Source of the DNA: Deltaproteobacteria bacterium
Lineage (GTDB): Bacteria; Bdellovibrionota_C; UBA2361; JAFLCA01
Assembly: GCA_017302875.1 (NCBI GenBank)
Contig: JAFLCA010000016.1
Coordinates: 1-32,105, forward strand
DNA length: 32,105 nucleotides
Reading direction: 5' to 3'
Part shown: piece by piece, positions 8,177 to 16,801 of the stretch
Position numbering within the stretch: the stretch's first letter is position 1
Layout of the letters: each line of letters starts with the position of its first letter
Notes under the pieces: generated by a model
What the model saw: the letters and a program-made list of their open reading frames with translations, nothing else
The model's database searches: none
Told to the model about the DNA's origin: nothing
Position numbers and translations under genes: made by a program

Positions 8177-10318
8177 TCAGGCGCTTTGCAGATTGCTCGG
8201 CGGAAGCTGTGCAGGAGTCGTCTTGGCAACCTGCACCGGGAAACCCTCCGGCCCTAACTGGGCACGCTGTTCGAAAGACAGTTCGTCGCCCTTTCGCTTC
8301 ACGAGGATAACGCCCTTATTTGTCACATCCTGGCGTAGAATCGCCTCAACCAGGGGGCTCTCTAAATACTGTCCGATAGCTCGTTTTAGGGGACGCGCGT
8401 TGTATTTCGGATCGTATCCTCGTTCGAGAATAAGCTCCTTTGCCTCCTGGCTCACTTGAAGAACATAGCCGCGCTCGCCGACCCGCTTTGAAAGTCGACC
8501 AAGCTCCAAGTCCAAAATTTCTCGCATATGAGTCGGAGACAGCGGGCGGAAAACCACGACCTCATCCAGACGGTTGATGAGTTCAGGCCTAAAGAATCCC
8601 TCGACTGCGGACATAACGCGCAGCTTTTGCGCGACATACGTATCCTGCTCGTTTCTTGTATGGGCGGCGAATCCGAATCCGCCAGATTGCGCATCATCAG
8701 ATCCGAGATTCGATCCCAGAATGATGATGGTGTTCTTGAAATCAACTTCGCGACCAAATGAGTCGGTCAGTCGGCCTTCCTCAAGAATTTGCAACAGCAC
8801 ATTGAAGACATCAGGATGTGCTTTCTCTATTTCATCGAGAAATATGACGGAATAGGGCTTGCGTCGTACACGCTCAGTCAGCTGCCCACCTTCTTCATGA
8901 CCAACATAGCCGGGAGGCGCGCCCGTCAAACGTGACACGCTCATCTTCTCCATGTACTCCGACATGTCGAGTGTAATAGTGGCATCCGGGTCGTCGAACA
9001 TGTACTCAGCGAGGGATTTTGTTAACAGAGATTTCCCAACACCGGTCGGGCCTACGAAGAGAAAAGATCCTATCGGGCGGTTCGGATCTTTCAGGCCGGC
9101 TCCCGAGCGTCGCAATGCGCGCGCAATGGCGCTCACGCCCTCAGCTTGGCCGACCACTTTTCCGGCGAGTAGCTCCTCGGCATGTAGAAGCTTGTGCCTC
9201 TCTCCCCCGCTCAAACTTGTTAACGGAACTCCGCAACTCGCTGACAGAACAGCCAGGATATCTTCCTTTCCCACTTCAACGACCGAGTTTCGATCGCGTC
9301 CGCGCGAAGCCATAATTCGCTTGCGGGCGCCGGCTTCATCGATCAGATCGATGGATTTATCCGGCTGATTCCTTCCGGAAATATAGCGCTCCGACATAAA
9401 TGCAGCGGTCGCCAGGGCTTCATCGGTGAATTTCACCTTGTGGTGCGACTCGAACTTGCGGCGGATTCCATGCAAAATCTCTACCGTCTGTAGCGCCGTC
9501 GGAGGCTCCAACTGAATCGGTTGAAAGCGTCGCGCGAGGGCCGCATCTTTCTCAAAATATTTTCTATACTCATCTTGAGTCGTGGCTCCAATGCATTGAA
9601 TTTCACCGCGGGCCAACGCAGGTTTGAGCACATTCGCCGCATCCATGCTGCCACTCGACGCTCCGGCTCCCAGCATTATGTGGATTTCGTCGATAAAGAG
9701 AATTACGTCACCGTCAGCCTCAGCTTCAGCCATGACTGCTTTTATTCTCTCCTCGAACTGTCCCCGGTACATGGTTCCAGCGATCATCGAATTCAAGTCG
9801 AGGGTGATGATGCGTTTATTCGAAAGTTCGGCCGGCACGAGTCCGCTTGCAATGCGTTGGGCAATACCTTCCACCAGCGCAGTTTTACCGACACCAGCAT
9901 CTCCCAAGAAAATGGGATTGCTCTTCGAGCGGCGACACAGCACTTCGAGGGCACGTTCGATTTCAGCATCGCGCCCGATTACCGGATCAAGCAAACCCTG
10001 CCGCGCGGACTCAGTAATATCAGTCCCAAATGCGGCCAGTGCCGAATTGGCGGCGGGAGCTTTTTTGGGGGTCGCACGCTGTCGTTGCTGATGTTGCGAT
10101 GGCTGCTCATCATCCTCAGCCCCATCATCGTCATCTCGATGATCGTCTTTCCTGGCCTTGTTCGTCGTTTCGGGGCTGGGATAGTCGTGCAACTCCGGTT
10201 CCTGTTCGCTATCGGTTGGAGTAGTGATTTCGATCTGCGACAGATCCTGCGCAGCGGAATCGTGATCAAAGAGAGAAGAAGAATCGGGAGAGTCGCCGGA
10301 CAACGGTAGAGAAGACAT
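8177..10318 (-). CDS. ClpA/ClpC-like double-AAA+ unfoldase without the Clp N-domain
   Basis: A 713-residue Hsp100 ATPase that should unfold proteins, probably for ClpP. First AAA module: Walker A GDAGVGKT (139-146), Walker B VILFIDEIH (205-213), ARRF finger (262-265). Second module: Walker A GPTGVGKS (423-430), Walker B VIFLDEIEKAH (491-501), sensor-2 NARPLKRAI (640-648). The segment between modules is short (about 333-380), so there is no ClpB/ClpC middle domain, as in ClpA. GGFGF at 546-550 stands where ClpP-partner proteins carry the IGL/VGF loop, so ClpP docking is plausible. The usual ~145-residue N-terminal repeat domain that binds adaptors is missing. Instead residues 1-95 are acidic and low in complexity (DDHRDDDDGAEDDEQ, then Gln-rich). 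GAGG lies 7 bases before the ATG. It is the first gene of a likely three-gene operon. clpP itself is not in the window. Confidence 0.93.
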   Translation of the reverse strand: MSSLPLSGDSPDSSSLFDHDSAAQDLSQIEITTPTDSEQEPELHDYPSPETTNKARKDDHRDDDDGAEDDEQPSQHQQRQRATPKKAPAANSALAAFGTDITESARQGLLDPVIGRDAEIERALEVLCRRSKSNPIFLGDAGVGKTALVEGIAQRIASGLVPAELSNKRIITLDLNSMIAGTMYRGQFEERIKAVMAEAEADGDVILFIDEIHIMLGAGASSGSMDAANVLKPALARGEIQCIGATTQDEYRKYFEKDAALARRFQPIQLEPPTALQTVEILHGIRRKFESHHKVKFTDEALATAAFMSERYISGRNQPDKSIDLIDEAGARKRIMASRGRDRNSVVEVGKEDILAVLSASCGVPLTSLSGGERHKLLHAEELLAGKVVGQAEGVSAIARALRRSGAGLKDPNRPIGSFLFVGPTGVGKSLLTKSLAEYMFDDPDATITLDMSEYMEKMSVSRLTGAPPGYVGHEEGGQLTERVRRKPYSVIFLDEIEKAHPDVFNVLLQILEEGRLTDSFGREVDFKNTIIILGSNLGSDDAQSGGFGFAAHTRNEQDTYVAQKLRVMSAVEGFFRPELINRLDEVVVFRPLSPTHMREILDLELGRLSKRVGERGYVLQVSQEAKELILERGYDPKYNARPLKRAIGQYLESPLVEAILRQDVTNKGVILVKRKGDELSFEQRAQLGPEGFPVQVAKTTPAQLPPSNLQSA

Positions 10319-10593
10319 CGGCTTGCCTCAGGTTCACGCTGTACCGCGCCAAGTCTTTGCTTTCGCCACGCGTAAAACCGGACGAAAAGCTGCCAGTACA
10401 GCAATTGAATGAGTGGAACCTACAAAGGATGAAAACCGAGCAATAGAACCGTTAGAGGTGAGATGCAGGTAGGCACCACGGCGGTGCTCAGGAAAAACAC
10501 CACGCGCAATCGATTGAAGTTATTAATGAAAAGGCAGCCTGCAGAATTCTCCGCAAGCTGCCTTTTATAAAGCAGGTAAGGTATTCGGAACTG
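10319..10593. other. Upstream region of the Clp-like operon
   Basis: No gene is seen. It holds the leader of the Clp-like gene, a small hairpin GCACC/GGTGC at 10473-10487, and the terminator at 10529-10566 listed separately. I could not find a convincing sigma-70 or heat-shock promoter by eye. Confidence 0.4.
10529..10566 (-). terminator. Intrinsic terminator after the small secreted protein gene
   Basis: Perfect 10-bp stem AAAAGGCAGC (10529-10538) with GCTGCCTTTT (10557-10566) around an 18-base loop. Read on the minus strand, the stem ends in TTTT and lies 28 bases past the stop of the gene at 10594-11052. The A/T ends are symmetric, so it could act both ways. Confidence 0.75.
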
Positions 10594-11052
10594 CTATCCG
10601 CGGTACTCGTTACGCTTTTTAGGCTTTAAAATTTGGTACAAGCGGCAGGTTGGTGCTTTTGCAGTTTCCCGCCCAGGTGTGATCTTTACAATGACCGAGC
10701 CGTACTTGTTCTGATAGCGGGTTCCCAAATGCTTGGTTAGGAAGGTCGCGGCGAACAAACATTCATGCCAACCAGCGCACTGTCCCGTTGATTTTAACTT
10801 GGCAGTTTCAATCTTCTGTCCCTCGAAGGTAAAGAGTTCAACCTTTGGGATAATCGGAAAGAAATCACGCGGAACAACGATTACAGCCTGGTTAAAGTGT
10901 GAGGCTTTTGGAACCCAAATGAAGCGACCACTTGTAGTTTTGTCCTTATGAGTCTCAAGCTCACAGCTATCAAAAGGTCCGGCAAAAGCTGGCGACGCCG
11001 TAATTGCAACAGCCCCGATTAGAGCGACTAAACCTGTTAGAAACTTATTCAC
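10594..11052 (-). CDS. Small secreted hypothetical protein
   Basis: A 152-residue product with a classic Sec signal peptide: MNKF, a hydrophobic core LTGLVALIGAVAITASP and a probable cut after AFA (about residue 24). The mature part has four cysteines (FDSCELE, QCAGWHECLF, APTCRLY) and many Lys/Thr. This fits a small periplasmic or secreted beta-rich domain held by disulfides. I do not recognise the family. The start codon is GTG (11052-11050). AGGAG lies about 8 bases upstream, which fixes the start. It is a single-gene unit: its own terminator lies at 10529-10566 and it diverges from ettA across 191 bp. Confidence 0.75.
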   Translation of the reverse strand: MNKFLTGLVALIGAVAITASPAFAGPFDSCELETHKDKTTSGRFIWVPKASHFNQAVIVVPRDFFPIIPKVELFTFEGQKIETAKLKSTGQCAGWHECLFAATFLTKHLGTRYQNKYGSVIVKITPGRETAKAPTCRLYQILKPKKRNEYRG

Positions 11053-11243
11053 AATTATATCTCCTAAAATCGAATTTGAGATTCAACATATAGTGTAACC
11101 ATGCACTAGGGCTACCGACAACGGCACTCGAGTGAGAAAAATACCCAGAATCCATTCAAAAAGTAGCTTTCTTTACTTAAGAATATGCGTATGAGAGCTT
11201 AAGATTCCTATACTTCTTCTGGTAACCTTAATCGGAACACTTC
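11053..11243. promoter_or_regulatory. Divergent promoter region between secreted protein and ettA
   Basis: The stretch is AT-rich and must hold both promoters. For ettA a TATACT at 11209-11214 is a fair -10, but no good -35 sits 17 bases before it. Two CTTAAG palindromes occur at 11176-11181 and 11198-11203, 22 bp apart, and could be an operator. The minus side has TATATG-like sequence near 11085. These assignments are tentative. Confidence 0.3.
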
Positions 11244-12935
11244 ATGGCTCAAGAGGCTGAAAAGATTATATTTTCGATGAGTCGCGTGAATCGCGTTCAT
11301 CCCCCCAGCAAACAAGTCCTAAAAGACATCTCCTTGTCCTTTTATTATGGCGCGAAGATCGGAGTACTCGGTCTAAACGGCGCCGGAAAGTCGAGTCTCC
11401 TGCGGATTATCGCGGGCATGGACAAAGATTTTTCGGGCGAAGTTCACTTCCTCCGTGACGAGTATACGGTTGGCTTCTTAGAGCAAGAACCTAAGCTCGA
11501 TCCGAACAAGACGGTTATCGAGGTCGTCAAAGAAGGCGTGCAGCACATCGTCGATCTCCTTAAAGAGTTTGAAGAAATTAACGCCGGATTTGCCCAAGAT
11601 CTGAGCGAAGAAGCCATGACCAAGCTTATCGATCGACAAGCTGAGGTTCAGGAGAAACTCGACAGCCTCAACGCCTGGGAGCTCGACAATCGATTGGAGT
11701 TGGCGATGGATGCGCTGCGCTGTCCACCTTCGGACCAGCTCGTCAGCTCCCTCTCAGGAGGAGAGCGCCGCCGCGTCGCGTTGTGCCGACTGTTGATGTC
11801 TGAACCTGACGTACTCCTCCTCGACGAGCCGACCAATCATCTCGATGCAGAGTCTGTCTACTTTCTTGAGCGACACTTGCAGCAGTATAAAGGAACGGTC
11901 ATCGCCGTCACGCACGATCGTTACTTCCTTGATAACGTCGCCGGATGGATCCTCGAGCTTGACCGCGGGCAAGGCATTCCGTGGAAAGGCAACTACTCGT
12001 CCTGGCTTGAACAGAAGCAGAAGCGCCTTGAGCAGGAAGAAAAGTCCGAATCACAGCGTCAAAAAGCTCTTAAGCAAGAACTAGAGTGGGTACGCCAATC
12101 CCCGTCTGCTCGTCGTAGCAAGAGTAAGGCGCGTATCGCGAACTACGAGAAGATGCTCAAAGAAGAGAGTCTCAAGAAGATTGAAGACATCGAGATTTAC
12201 ATTCCTCCGGGACCTCGCCTCGGGGAAATGGTTATTGAAGCCAAAGGGGTGGCGAAAGCATACGGCGATAAACTCCTCTATGAGAACCTCAACTTCAATC
12301 TTCCGCAGGGCGGAATCGTCGGCGTAATCGGCCCGAACGGCGCGGGTAAAACCACGCTCTTCAAAATGATTATGGGGCTTGAAAAACCGGATCAAGGCAC
12401 ATTTAACGTCGGCGCATCGGTAAAGCTGGGCTATGTCGATCAAAACCGTTTGATCAATGACGATAAGAAATCCGTTTGGGACGCTATTTCGAGCGGCTCA
12501 GATGTGATTCACCTCGGAAGCCGTGACGTTAATTCTCGGGCCTACGTATCGCGCTTCGGATTTTCAGGCGCGGATCAACAGAAGCCCATTAATGTGCTCT
12601 CAGGTGGGGAGCGGAACCGTGTGCACCTTGCATTAACGCTCAAGGACGCTGGTAATGTTCTGCTACTCGACGAACCAACCAACGACTTGGACGTGCACAC
12701 CTTACGAGCTCTTGAAGAAGCACTGACGGGATTTGTCGGCTGCGCGGTGATCATCAGCCACGATCGTTGGTTCCTTGATCGAATCGCCACACATATTTTG
12801 GCATTCGAGGGCGATAGCCAGGTTGTATGGTTTGACGGGAACTACACCGAATACATGGCCGACAAGCACCGCCGTTTGGGCTCTGCCGCGGACGAAGTGC
12901 ATCGCATAAAGTACAAAAAATTCAAGCGAGACTAA
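11244..12935 (+). CDS. ettA: ABC-F translation factor EttA (energy-dependent translational throttle)
   Basis: A 563-residue soluble ABC-F protein with two ABC domains and no membrane part. It binds the ribosomal E site and couples the ATP/ADP ratio to entry into elongation. Seen: Walker A GLNGAGKSS and GPNGAGKTT, two LSGGER signatures, two Walker B segments LLLDEPTNHLD and LLLDEPTNDLD, and the charged linker between domains. The EttA-type features include the arm region (EQEPKLDPNKTVIEVVKEG), the block VAGWILELDRGQGIPWKGNY, and FIPPGPRLG-like YIPPGPRLGE. The C-terminal end IKYKKFKRD is also typical. Length and motif order match E. coli EttA closely. It overlaps the next gene by one base (TAATG), so translation of the two is probably coupled. 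Confidence 0.96.
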   Translation: MAQEAEKIIFSMSRVNRVHPPSKQVLKDISLSFYYGAKIGVLGLNGAGKSSLLRIIAGMDKDFSGEVHFLRDEYTVGFLEQEPKLDPNKTVIEVVKEGVQHIVDLLKEFEEINAGFAQDLSEEAMTKLIDRQAEVQEKLDSLNAWELDNRLELAMDALRCPPSDQLVSSLSGGERRRVALCRLLMSEPDVLLLDEPTNHLDAESVYFLERHLQQYKGTVIAVTHDRYFLDNVAGWILELDRGQGIPWKGNYSSWLEQKQKRLEQEEKSESQRQKALKQELEWVRQSPSARRSKSKARIANYEKMLKEESLKKIEDIEIYIPPGPRLGEMVIEAKGVAKAYGDKLLYENLNFNLPQGGIVGVIGPNGAGKTTLFKMIMGLEKPDQGTFNVGASVKLGYVDQNRLINDDKKSVWDAISSGSDVIHLGSRDVNSRAYVSRFGFSGADQQKPINVLSGGERNRVHLALTLKDAGNVLLLDEPTNDLDVHTLRALEEALTGFVGCAVIISHDRWFLDRIATHILAFEGDSQVVWFDGNYTEYMADKHRRLGSAADEVHRIKYKKFKRD

Positions 12936-13255
12936 TGGCGCCAACGTTAGAACAACTGCAAGCTTTTTTAAAAACGCGGCCGGATGACCCGTTCTTAAAG
13001 TACGCAATCGCTATCGAGTTGAAAAATTTGGGGCAAACGCAGCAAGCCGAAGCGGCGTTTGCCGCGCTAGCGACTGAGCACCCGCAGTATGTCCCGACCT
13101 ATTACCATTGGGGACAAACCCTGGAACTTCTCGGTAGACCAGAAGATGGTGTTGCCACTTACGAGAGGGGGATTGGCATTGCACGCCAAGCTGGGGATTC
13201 CCACGCTGCGGAGGAAATGCAGCGCGCTCTGATGCTGCTTAAGGATTTGCTGTAA
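12935..13255 (+). CDS. Small TPR-repeat protein
   Basis: A 106-residue, all-helical protein with about two to three tetratricopeptide repeats. PDDPFLKYAIAIELKNLGQTQQAEAAFAAL and QYVPTYYHWGQTLELLGR show the W/L-G-Y-A-F spacing. Short proteins of this type often follow ettA-like genes, but a specific partner is not known to me. The ATG shares its first base with the ettA TAA stop. No signal peptide, so it is cytoplasmic. The stop lies 4 bp from the convergent greB stop. Confidence 0.85.
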   Translation: MAPTLEQLQAFLKTRPDDPFLKYAIAIELKNLGQTQQAEAAFAALATEHPQYVPTYYHWGQTLELLGRPEDGVATYERGIGIARQAGDSHAAEEMQRALMLLKDLL

Positions 13256-13287
13256 GCCCCTACTTCTCCAGCTCCTCGAGGGGCTTA
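13253..13287. repeat. Inverted repeat spanning two convergent stop codons
   Basis: TAAGCCCC (13253-13260) pairs with GGGGCTTA (13280-13287). The left arm begins with the TPR stop codon and its last base begins the greB stop, while the right arm lies inside the greB 3' end. It may end transcription in both directions, though neither side has a T-run. Confidence 0.4.
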
Positions 13288-13829
13288 TACTCAATCTTAA
13301 CGACTTCTATTTCCTGGATTCCGCGTGGAGAGCGAAACATAACCACGTCGCCTTCGCGAGCCTTCATCAAAGCGTTCGCGAGAGGTGATGCCCAGCTAAT
13401 ACGGCCCTTTCCCGCATCCGCCTCATCCACGCCGACGATTGCGTAGGTTTTCTTGCGATCTTCTTCATCGCAAATGGTGACGGTAGCGCCAAAGCGCACC
13501 TGATCGCATGCCACCAGCAAAGGATCAACGACTTCGCAATTGTCGAGGCGCTTCGACAAGAAGCGCACGCGACGATCGATTTCGCGCAAGCGCTTCTTAC
13601 CATAGATATAGTCGCCATTCTCGGAGCGATCTCCATTCCCGGCAGCCCACGAGACGGTCTGCACCACTTCGGGGCGAATCTTGTGGAGCAATTCTCGCAG
13701 TTCCTCTTGCATTCTTCGAGCGCCGGCCGGTGTCATGTAGTTCTTTGCACCGACAGGAATCTGCGGGGCTGGAATATCAGCATCGTCATCGAGATCAGCG
13801 TCTTGTTCTTTCGTAAAGGCTTTACTCAT
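13260..13829 (-). CDS. greB: Transcription elongation factor GreB
   Basis: Binds the secondary channel of RNA polymerase and triggers cleavage of backtracked RNA. From ATG 13829 the product is 189 residues. After an acidic N-terminal tail of about 30 residues (EQDADLDDDADIPAP) comes the start of the Gre coiled coil, YMTPAGARRMQEEL. The tip GDRSENGDY carries the catalytic acidic pair, and KKRLREIDRRVRFLSKRLD follows, which is GreB rather than GreA. The C-terminal FKBP-like domain includes IVGVDEADAGKGRISWASPLANAL. E. coli GreB is 158 residues, so the acidic tail is extra. An upstream extension of the frame to 13913 overlaps mutM and is rejected. The ATG lies 4 bp after the mutM stop. Confidence 0.93.
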   Translation of the reverse strand: MSKAFTKEQDADLDDDADIPAPQIPVGAKNYMTPAGARRMQEELRELLHKIRPEVVQTVSWAAGNGDRSENGDYIYGKKRLREIDRRVRFLSKRLDNCEVVDPLLVACDQVRFGATVTICDEEDRKKTYAIVGVDEADAGKGRISWASPLANALMKAREGDVVMFRSPRGIQEIEVVKIEYKPLEELEK

Positions 13830-13833
13830 AGAT

Positions 13834-14679
13834 TCACTTTGGACGTTTTCGTTGTATGCGCGAACGACGAAGCGGCTGACAGCGGGGACAAAAATGCGTA
13901 CCGCGCTGACCAACTACCATGCGCTGCATAACCGTAGAACATTTTAGGCACGGCTCTCCATCACGAGCGTAGGCCCGAGGCTCATAGAGTCCCTCTTCGA
14001 CTACGCCGTCCCCTGCATCTGTACCTTTCGAGTCAATAGCTTCTAGGAGCGTGGCTCGCAGTTCCCTTAACAGAAGGCTTGCCTCTTCCTCGGTAACCGA
14101 ATCAGCAGTACGGCGTGGATGCAATCCAGCTTTCCAAAGACATTCGTCCGCGTAAATATTTCCCACTCCGGCAAGAAAGGTCTGATCAAGGAGCAGCGAT
14201 TTAAGGATGCCCCGTTTTGAACGCATATGCTGGAAGAAAACTGTTTCAGTCAGCGCAGCATCGAGAGGCTCGTAGCCGAGCTTCCCGGTAATCTCTGTCA
14301 GTTCCTCGACCAAATAAAAGCGCCCGAATTTTCGCGGATCGTTGAAACGTAAATCCTTTCCGTTCTGCAATCGCAAAACTACTCGATCGTGTTTAGCGAG
14401 CGGCGAGGTTGATCTGATTACATCCATACTTCCACTCATGCGCAGATGACCGAGCAGGAAACAATCGGGCTTTTTAGTCCGAGTCAGTTTCATGACGATA
14501 AACTTCCCACGCCGGGTTACCTCGCTTACGCGACTCCCGATAAGGGTGCGTTGAAAGGTTCGCACAGCGGGGCGGTCGATGGTACGCGCCCAGTGCACTT
14601 CCGCGCCTACAATTCGAGAGTCGAGAATTTTATCTCGCAGATAGCGCACGGTACTTTCTACTTCTGGAAGCTCGGGCAT
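13834..14679 (-). CDS. mutM: Formamidopyrimidine-DNA glycosylase (Fpg/MutM)
   Basis: Base-excision repair enzyme that removes 8-oxoguanine and formamidopyrimidines and nicks the abasic site. The product is 281 residues, typical length. Seen: N-terminal MPELPEVES with the catalytic Pro and Glu right after Met, LLGHLRMSGS, DPRKFGRF, the H2TH region SLLLDQTFLAGVGNIYADE, and a C-terminal zinc finger with CLKC and CPRC. All expected residues are present. It lies 21 bp downstream of a small gene and 4 bp upstream of greB, so these three are probably one operon. Confidence 0.97.
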   Translation of the reverse strand: MPELPEVESTVRYLRDKILDSRIVGAEVHWARTIDRPAVRTFQRTLIGSRVSEVTRRGKFIVMKLTRTKKPDCFLLGHLRMSGSMDVIRSTSPLAKHDRVVLRLQNGKDLRFNDPRKFGRFYLVEELTEITGKLGYEPLDAALTETVFFQHMRSKRGILKSLLLDQTFLAGVGNIYADECLWKAGLHPRRTADSVTEEEASLLLRELRATLLEAIDSKGTDAGDGVVEEGLYEPRAYARDGEPCLKCSTVMQRMVVGQRGTHFCPRCQPLRRSRIQRKRPK

Positions 14680-14700
14680 GCTGGACTGAAATTGTTAGGG

Positions 14701-14946
14701 TTAACTACCGAGCAGCGAGTTTAGGGTTCGCAATAACTCGCGGCGTTTACGCATATCCTTAATGCGACTATTAAAGAGCGACCAAAAAAGCGGTTGCGGC
14801 AAACGCTCTCGTTTCTCTATGGCGCTGGTAATTGAAGCTTGCAGTTCTTTGATCTCCTGCGCGAGCTCCGATGGCCCAGGGGCTGACTCCGCTGCGGACT
14901 CTTGGCCGTCGTTCTCAACCTCCACTTGTGTTGCAATGCGTCGCAT
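14701..14946 (-). CDS. Small hypothetical protein ahead of mutM
   Basis: An 81-residue protein, family not recognised. The N-terminal 25 residues are acidic and Ser/Glu-rich (VEVENDGQESAAESAPGP). The rest is one or two charged helices (LAQEIKELQASITSAIEKRE, then IKDMRKRRELLRTLNSLL), probably a coiled coil. It is cytoplasmic. The start is ATG 14946, with AGAGG about 6 bases upstream. A TTG just before it gives an alternative start one codon longer. It probably heads the operon with mutM and greB. Confidence 0.65.
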   Translation of the reverse strand: MRRIATQVEVENDGQESAAESAPGPSELAQEIKELQASITSAIEKRERLPQPLFWSLFNSRIKDMRKRRELLRTLNSLLGS

Positions 14947-15080
14947 CAAGCCCTCTTATGTTTAGGATACCATTATCGTTCTGCAAGCAGAAGTCGAATA
15001 GCAGTTCCTTGAATGGCAATTTGCATGCGCTTTCAGTACTATTCCCCTGCCCGACCGAGGACTTATGTACAGGCGATAGC

Positions 15081-15953
15081 ATGGACCAGGAAAATTTCAT
15101 TACCCTGCGCGACAGTCGGCGCCTTGGCTATGCCTTGTTCGGCAGTCCCTCCCTTAAGGACGTCGTCTTTTACTTTCACGGCTTTCCCGGCTCGCGATTA
15201 GAAGTCGGCTTTGCCCATGAGGCCGCACTACACGCCGGGATCACTTTGATTGGGCTTGATCGCCCTGGCTTTGGCCTCTCGACTGACTATCCCTCCCGGC
15301 AGATTCTGGCCTGGCCAAGCGACGTGCTAGAAGCGGCTGATGTGCTCGCTATTCAGAAGTTTTCAATTCTCGGAATTTCGGGTGGCACCCCCTATGCTTT
15401 GGCCTGTGCCCTTAAAATCCCCGATCGAATCCGCCGAGTTGCAGTTGTAAGCGGTCTCGGTAGTGTGGAAATCCCCGGCGCCCTACCGCAAATGAATTTT
15501 TTTAACCGACAGATGCTGCATATGGCGGCGAAAGTACCGTTTGCGGCTCGATTGCTGGTCGGGCGCTTGACCAAAGCTCTACACAAACACCCGCAGGCCA
15601 TGATTCGTTGGCTCATGACCGTCTCGCCGCCTTCGGACAAGGTAATTTTAAAACGCCCTGATGTTCGTCGTATTCTGGCAGATAATTTTCGTGAAGGTCT
15701 ACGCGGTGGTGGCGCAGGAATTGCCCATGAGCTGGCGTTAATTGCCCGGCCTTGGGGGTTCTCTCCCAAAGATATTTCCCTTCCTGTTCTCCTTTGGCAC
15801 GGCACCGCAGATGATTACGTTCCCTTATGTATGGGGCAGTACCACTCCCGCGTAATACCAGGTTGCCAATCCCATTTCGTAGAGGACGGGGGGCATTTTA
15901 TGGTCATATCATTGATCGATGAAATCCTTGCCAAGTTGAAGGCCTCTTCTTGA
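15081..15953 (+). CDS. Alpha/beta-fold hydrolase
   Basis: A 290-residue serine hydrolase of the alpha/beta-fold superfamily, substrate unknown. Seen: oxyanion-hole HGFPGSR (33-39), GLDRPGFGLS (58-67), nucleophile elbow GISGGTP (Ser100), the acid in LLWHGTADDYVP (D244 or D245), and the His in DGGHF (H272). The triad is complete. A lid of about 90 residues between strands 6 and 7 is rich in Arg/Lys. The frame is open back to 14871, but that part overlaps the small gene on the other strand. AGG just upstream of ATG 15081 supports this start. No signal peptide. It is followed by the channel cassette 37 bp on. Confidence 0.9.
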   Translation: MDQENFITLRDSRRLGYALFGSPSLKDVVFYFHGFPGSRLEVGFAHEAALHAGITLIGLDRPGFGLSTDYPSRQILAWPSDVLEAADVLAIQKFSILGISGGTPYALACALKIPDRIRRVAVVSGLGSVEIPGALPQMNFFNRQMLHMAAKVPFAARLLVGRLTKALHKHPQAMIRWLMTVSPPSDKVILKRPDVRRILADNFREGLRGGGAGIAHELALIARPWGFSPKDISLPVLLWHGTADDYVPLCMGQYHSRVIPGCQSHFVEDGGHFMVISLIDEILAKLKASS

Positions 15954-15990
15954 TAAGCTCTCTTGTAGTGTCTGGCAGCGCGTCGTAAAA

Positions 15991-16797
15991 ATGGCTGGGA
16001 GATTTACCGTGAACGAAACCATACAAAGCATCTCGAATCATGTCGTCATTCTGGGCTGGTCCGAGCGCGTCAAACGCATCGTGGCCGAGTTGCGCAACGA
16101 AGTGCACCGCGCTTCCGGTGACATCCGACCTATTCTTATAATATCCGAGTCTCAGGATGCAGAAATTGGGAGCGCCTACGAACGGGTCTATTTCATGCAT
16201 GGTCGCGCCAATGATGTAAACGTTCTCGCCCGCGCCAACCTTGCAGCAGCGCACTCGTTGCTGATCCCCGCTACAATGCCTGAAGCTGAAGCCTCGGACG
16301 GGCACAGCGTATTTTCCTTACTGGCAGCATTATCGGTGCATCCGAATTTGCGGGTCTGCCTTGAAGTTTCTCGTTCCGAAAACGGCACAGCGCTTGCCCA
16401 CATCCGCCGTAACAATCTATCGGCGGGAGATATCGAGATTGTTTCGTTTGAATCCGTTGCCGAGCGCTTGCTTGCTCAGGCCTCAGTCAGTAGCGGAGTT
16501 ACTCGAGTCTATGAGCACCTGCTCTCTTTTGCGACAGATTCCAATGAAATTTATGTTTGCGAAGCGTCAGCGCCTTGGCAGGGTAAATCTTTTCGCGAAT
16601 TGTCGGCAGTCTGCTTCGAGCGAGAAGTCATCGTTCTTGGTTACGAGCATGAGGGTGAGTTAATTCTCAATCCTAAAGATCGTGAATATACATTTGCTCC
16701 TGGCGATAAGGTTTGGTTTCTCGCGTACAGCCGGGCCGCCGGGCTCAGTGTGATCGATCCGGAACTGTTGAAACGCGTGAAGGCCAAGGAACAGTAG
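15991..16797 (+). CDS. Stand-alone RCK (TrkA-N/TrkA-C) protein, first gene of channel cassette
   Basis: A 268-residue soluble protein. The N-lobe Rossmann fold starts at HVVILGWSERV (about 17-27). This has the GWSE form of the nucleotide loop seen in the MthK channel ring rather than the GxGxxG of TrkA. VYFMHGRANDVNVLARANL and LLAALSVHPNLRVCLEVS follow. The C-lobe (about 180-265) has IVLGYEHEGELILNPKDREYTFAPGDKVWFLAY, matching the TrkA_C ligand-binding lobe. It has no pore, so it should join the gating ring of the channel encoded next. An alternative GTG start at 16009 has a better ribosome site (GGGAG, 7 bases) and would shorten the product by six residues. The next gene begins 4 bp after the stop. 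Confidence 0.85.
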   Translation: MAGRFTVNETIQSISNHVVILGWSERVKRIVAELRNEVHRASGDIRPILIISESQDAEIGSAYERVYFMHGRANDVNVLARANLAAAHSLLIPATMPEAEASDGHSVFSLLAALSVHPNLRVCLEVSRSENGTALAHIRRNNLSAGDIEIVSFESVAERLLAQASVSSGVTRVYEHLLSFATDSNEIYVCEASAPWQGKSFRELSAVCFEREVIVLGYEHEGELILNPKDREYTFAPGDKVWFLAYSRAAGLSVIDPELLKRVKAKEQ

Positions 16798-16801
16798 GAC
16801 G

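Noticed and set aside
9521..10309. 262-codon plus frame inside the Clp-like gene
   Set aside because: It is antisense to a protein with complete AAA+ motifs, so it is a shadow.
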